DNA of 64,000 bases, taken from Adiantum capillus-veneris. Its lineage: Eukaryota > Streptophyta > Polypodiopsida > Polypodiales > Pteridaceae. The stretch is from contig CM043968.1 in assembly GCA_014529385.2 (NCBI GenBank), forward strand, positions 29,265,013 to 29,329,012, in the 5' to 3' direction. This document shows positions 63,362 through 64,000 of this stretch, piece by piece. Each line of letters opens with the position of its first letter. Position 1 is the first letter of the stretch. The translations under genes and the position numbers were made by a program. The notes under the pieces were generated by a model, which was not told the origin of the DNA, ran no database searches, and saw only the letters and a list, made by a program, of their open reading frames with translations.

Positions 63362-63990
63362 AGAATCTAATGGAAAAGACCAGGGCATGTCCTCAAATGC
63401 TACCTTGGGCTGGCTCGTTAAAGACGCAATGCACCAAGGAAAACTCAAAGCTATAGACATCCCTCATAAAGAGGAGCAGTTATGTTTGCAACAGTTTATT
63501 GATGACACTAATGCAATAGTAAGGAATGACTTGCAATTTGTTGAGAACTTTTGGGCTTTCCTTAACACTTATTTTTTGGACAATGGTTAATCTTCAGGTT
63601 GCTAGGAATTCCAATGGGTCTTAATGTATCTTTCAACCATGGATGGAACCGGGTATTGGAAATATTTAGAAAGAATCTCGTTCTGTGGAAAAATCATCAA
63701 CCTAACTTATCTGCTAGAGTTTTTGTTTTGAATCACTACTTACTGTCTACTTTGGTTTTCTTCTTGTCTTGCTGGTCTCCTTCCGACTACCAACTCAACA
63801 AGGTTTTCTCCTGCAAGAAGATTTCTCCGGGGTGGATCAAATGAAGGGAATAAAATTTCAAAAATGTCTTGGGAGATCTGTTACAGTCCCAAAGGACAAG
63901 GAGGTTTTGAGTATTCTCAGCCTACAACACCTTGCTACCAAGCTAGCCAACAAATGGCTTATGAGGGCATCCTCCTCCTATAACTTCTAG
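63362..63990 (+). pseudogene. LINE reverse transcriptase fragment (different family)
   Basis: LGWLVKDAMHQGKLKAIDIP, LCLQQFIDDTNAIVRND and, after a frameshift, LLGIPMGLNVSFNHGWNRVL, ARVFVLNHYLLSTLVFFLSC. These match the palm (FxDD) and thumb of plant LINE reverse transcriptases of a clade distinct from the LINE at 51-55 kb. Stops separate the two parts. The element may continue past the window end. Confidence 0.8.
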
Positions 63991-64000
63991 GTTGTTTTCA

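Overview
The window looks like nuclear DNA of a land plant with a large, transposon-rich genome. The signs are GT-AG introns, Copia elements primed by initiator-Met tRNA, Tat/Athila-like Ty3/gypsy sequence, LINEs, long GA and CA microsatellites and one plant-type cellular gene. A fern or other seed-free vascular plant is my guess, but no single marker proves it. Most coding sequence is decayed. Only the first gene (62-1920) reads cleanly.

Layout: 62-1920 holds the 3' exons of a coiled-coil gene resembling the microtubule-associated MPB2C family. 4010-11607 is a nested pair: a Copia element (4223-10047, CATGG target duplication) sits in one LTR of an older gag-only element. 11608-17630 has no gene, but contains a foldback hairpin (14304-14743) and several local tandem duplications. 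About 17630-23040 is a Tat/Athila-like gypsy copy with an internal deletion and a post-pol ORF; that ORF is split by a 218-bp MITE with 8-bp degenerate target duplications. A solo LTR with perfect target duplications lies at 23471-23677.

The block 23750-33993 is the most unusual. A + strand pseudogene (coiled coil, RING-H2-like finger, FCP1/NIF-type HAD domain) converges on a - strand transposase-like pseudogene. Three arrays of the perfect palindrome GTATGCTAATTAGCATAC fill an intron of the first gene, the space between the genes, and an intron of the second. A second copy of the RING/FCP1 gene lies at 56129-60330. It has its own, different repeat (core AAGGTACTT), again in one intron and again downstream of the gene.

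From 34.4 to 42.2 kb lie gypsy fragments on both strands. At 43.2-44.6 kb is another transposase-like relic, followed on the same strand by 45016-46181: a charged, lysine-rich protein ending in a clear histone H3-type fold, the most surprising coding feature here. 46420-48744 is a second gag-only LTR element. 49376-50003 is a spliced gene fragment of unknown function. 51083-55390 is a nearly complete LINE (ORF1, endonuclease, reverse transcriptase). The last kilobase has a fragment of a different LINE.

Across unrelated elements the in-frame stops sit in otherwise continuous frames and nearly all can be explained as CAG, CAA or CGA changed to TAG, TAA or TGA. This is the footprint expected from deamination of methylated cytosine.
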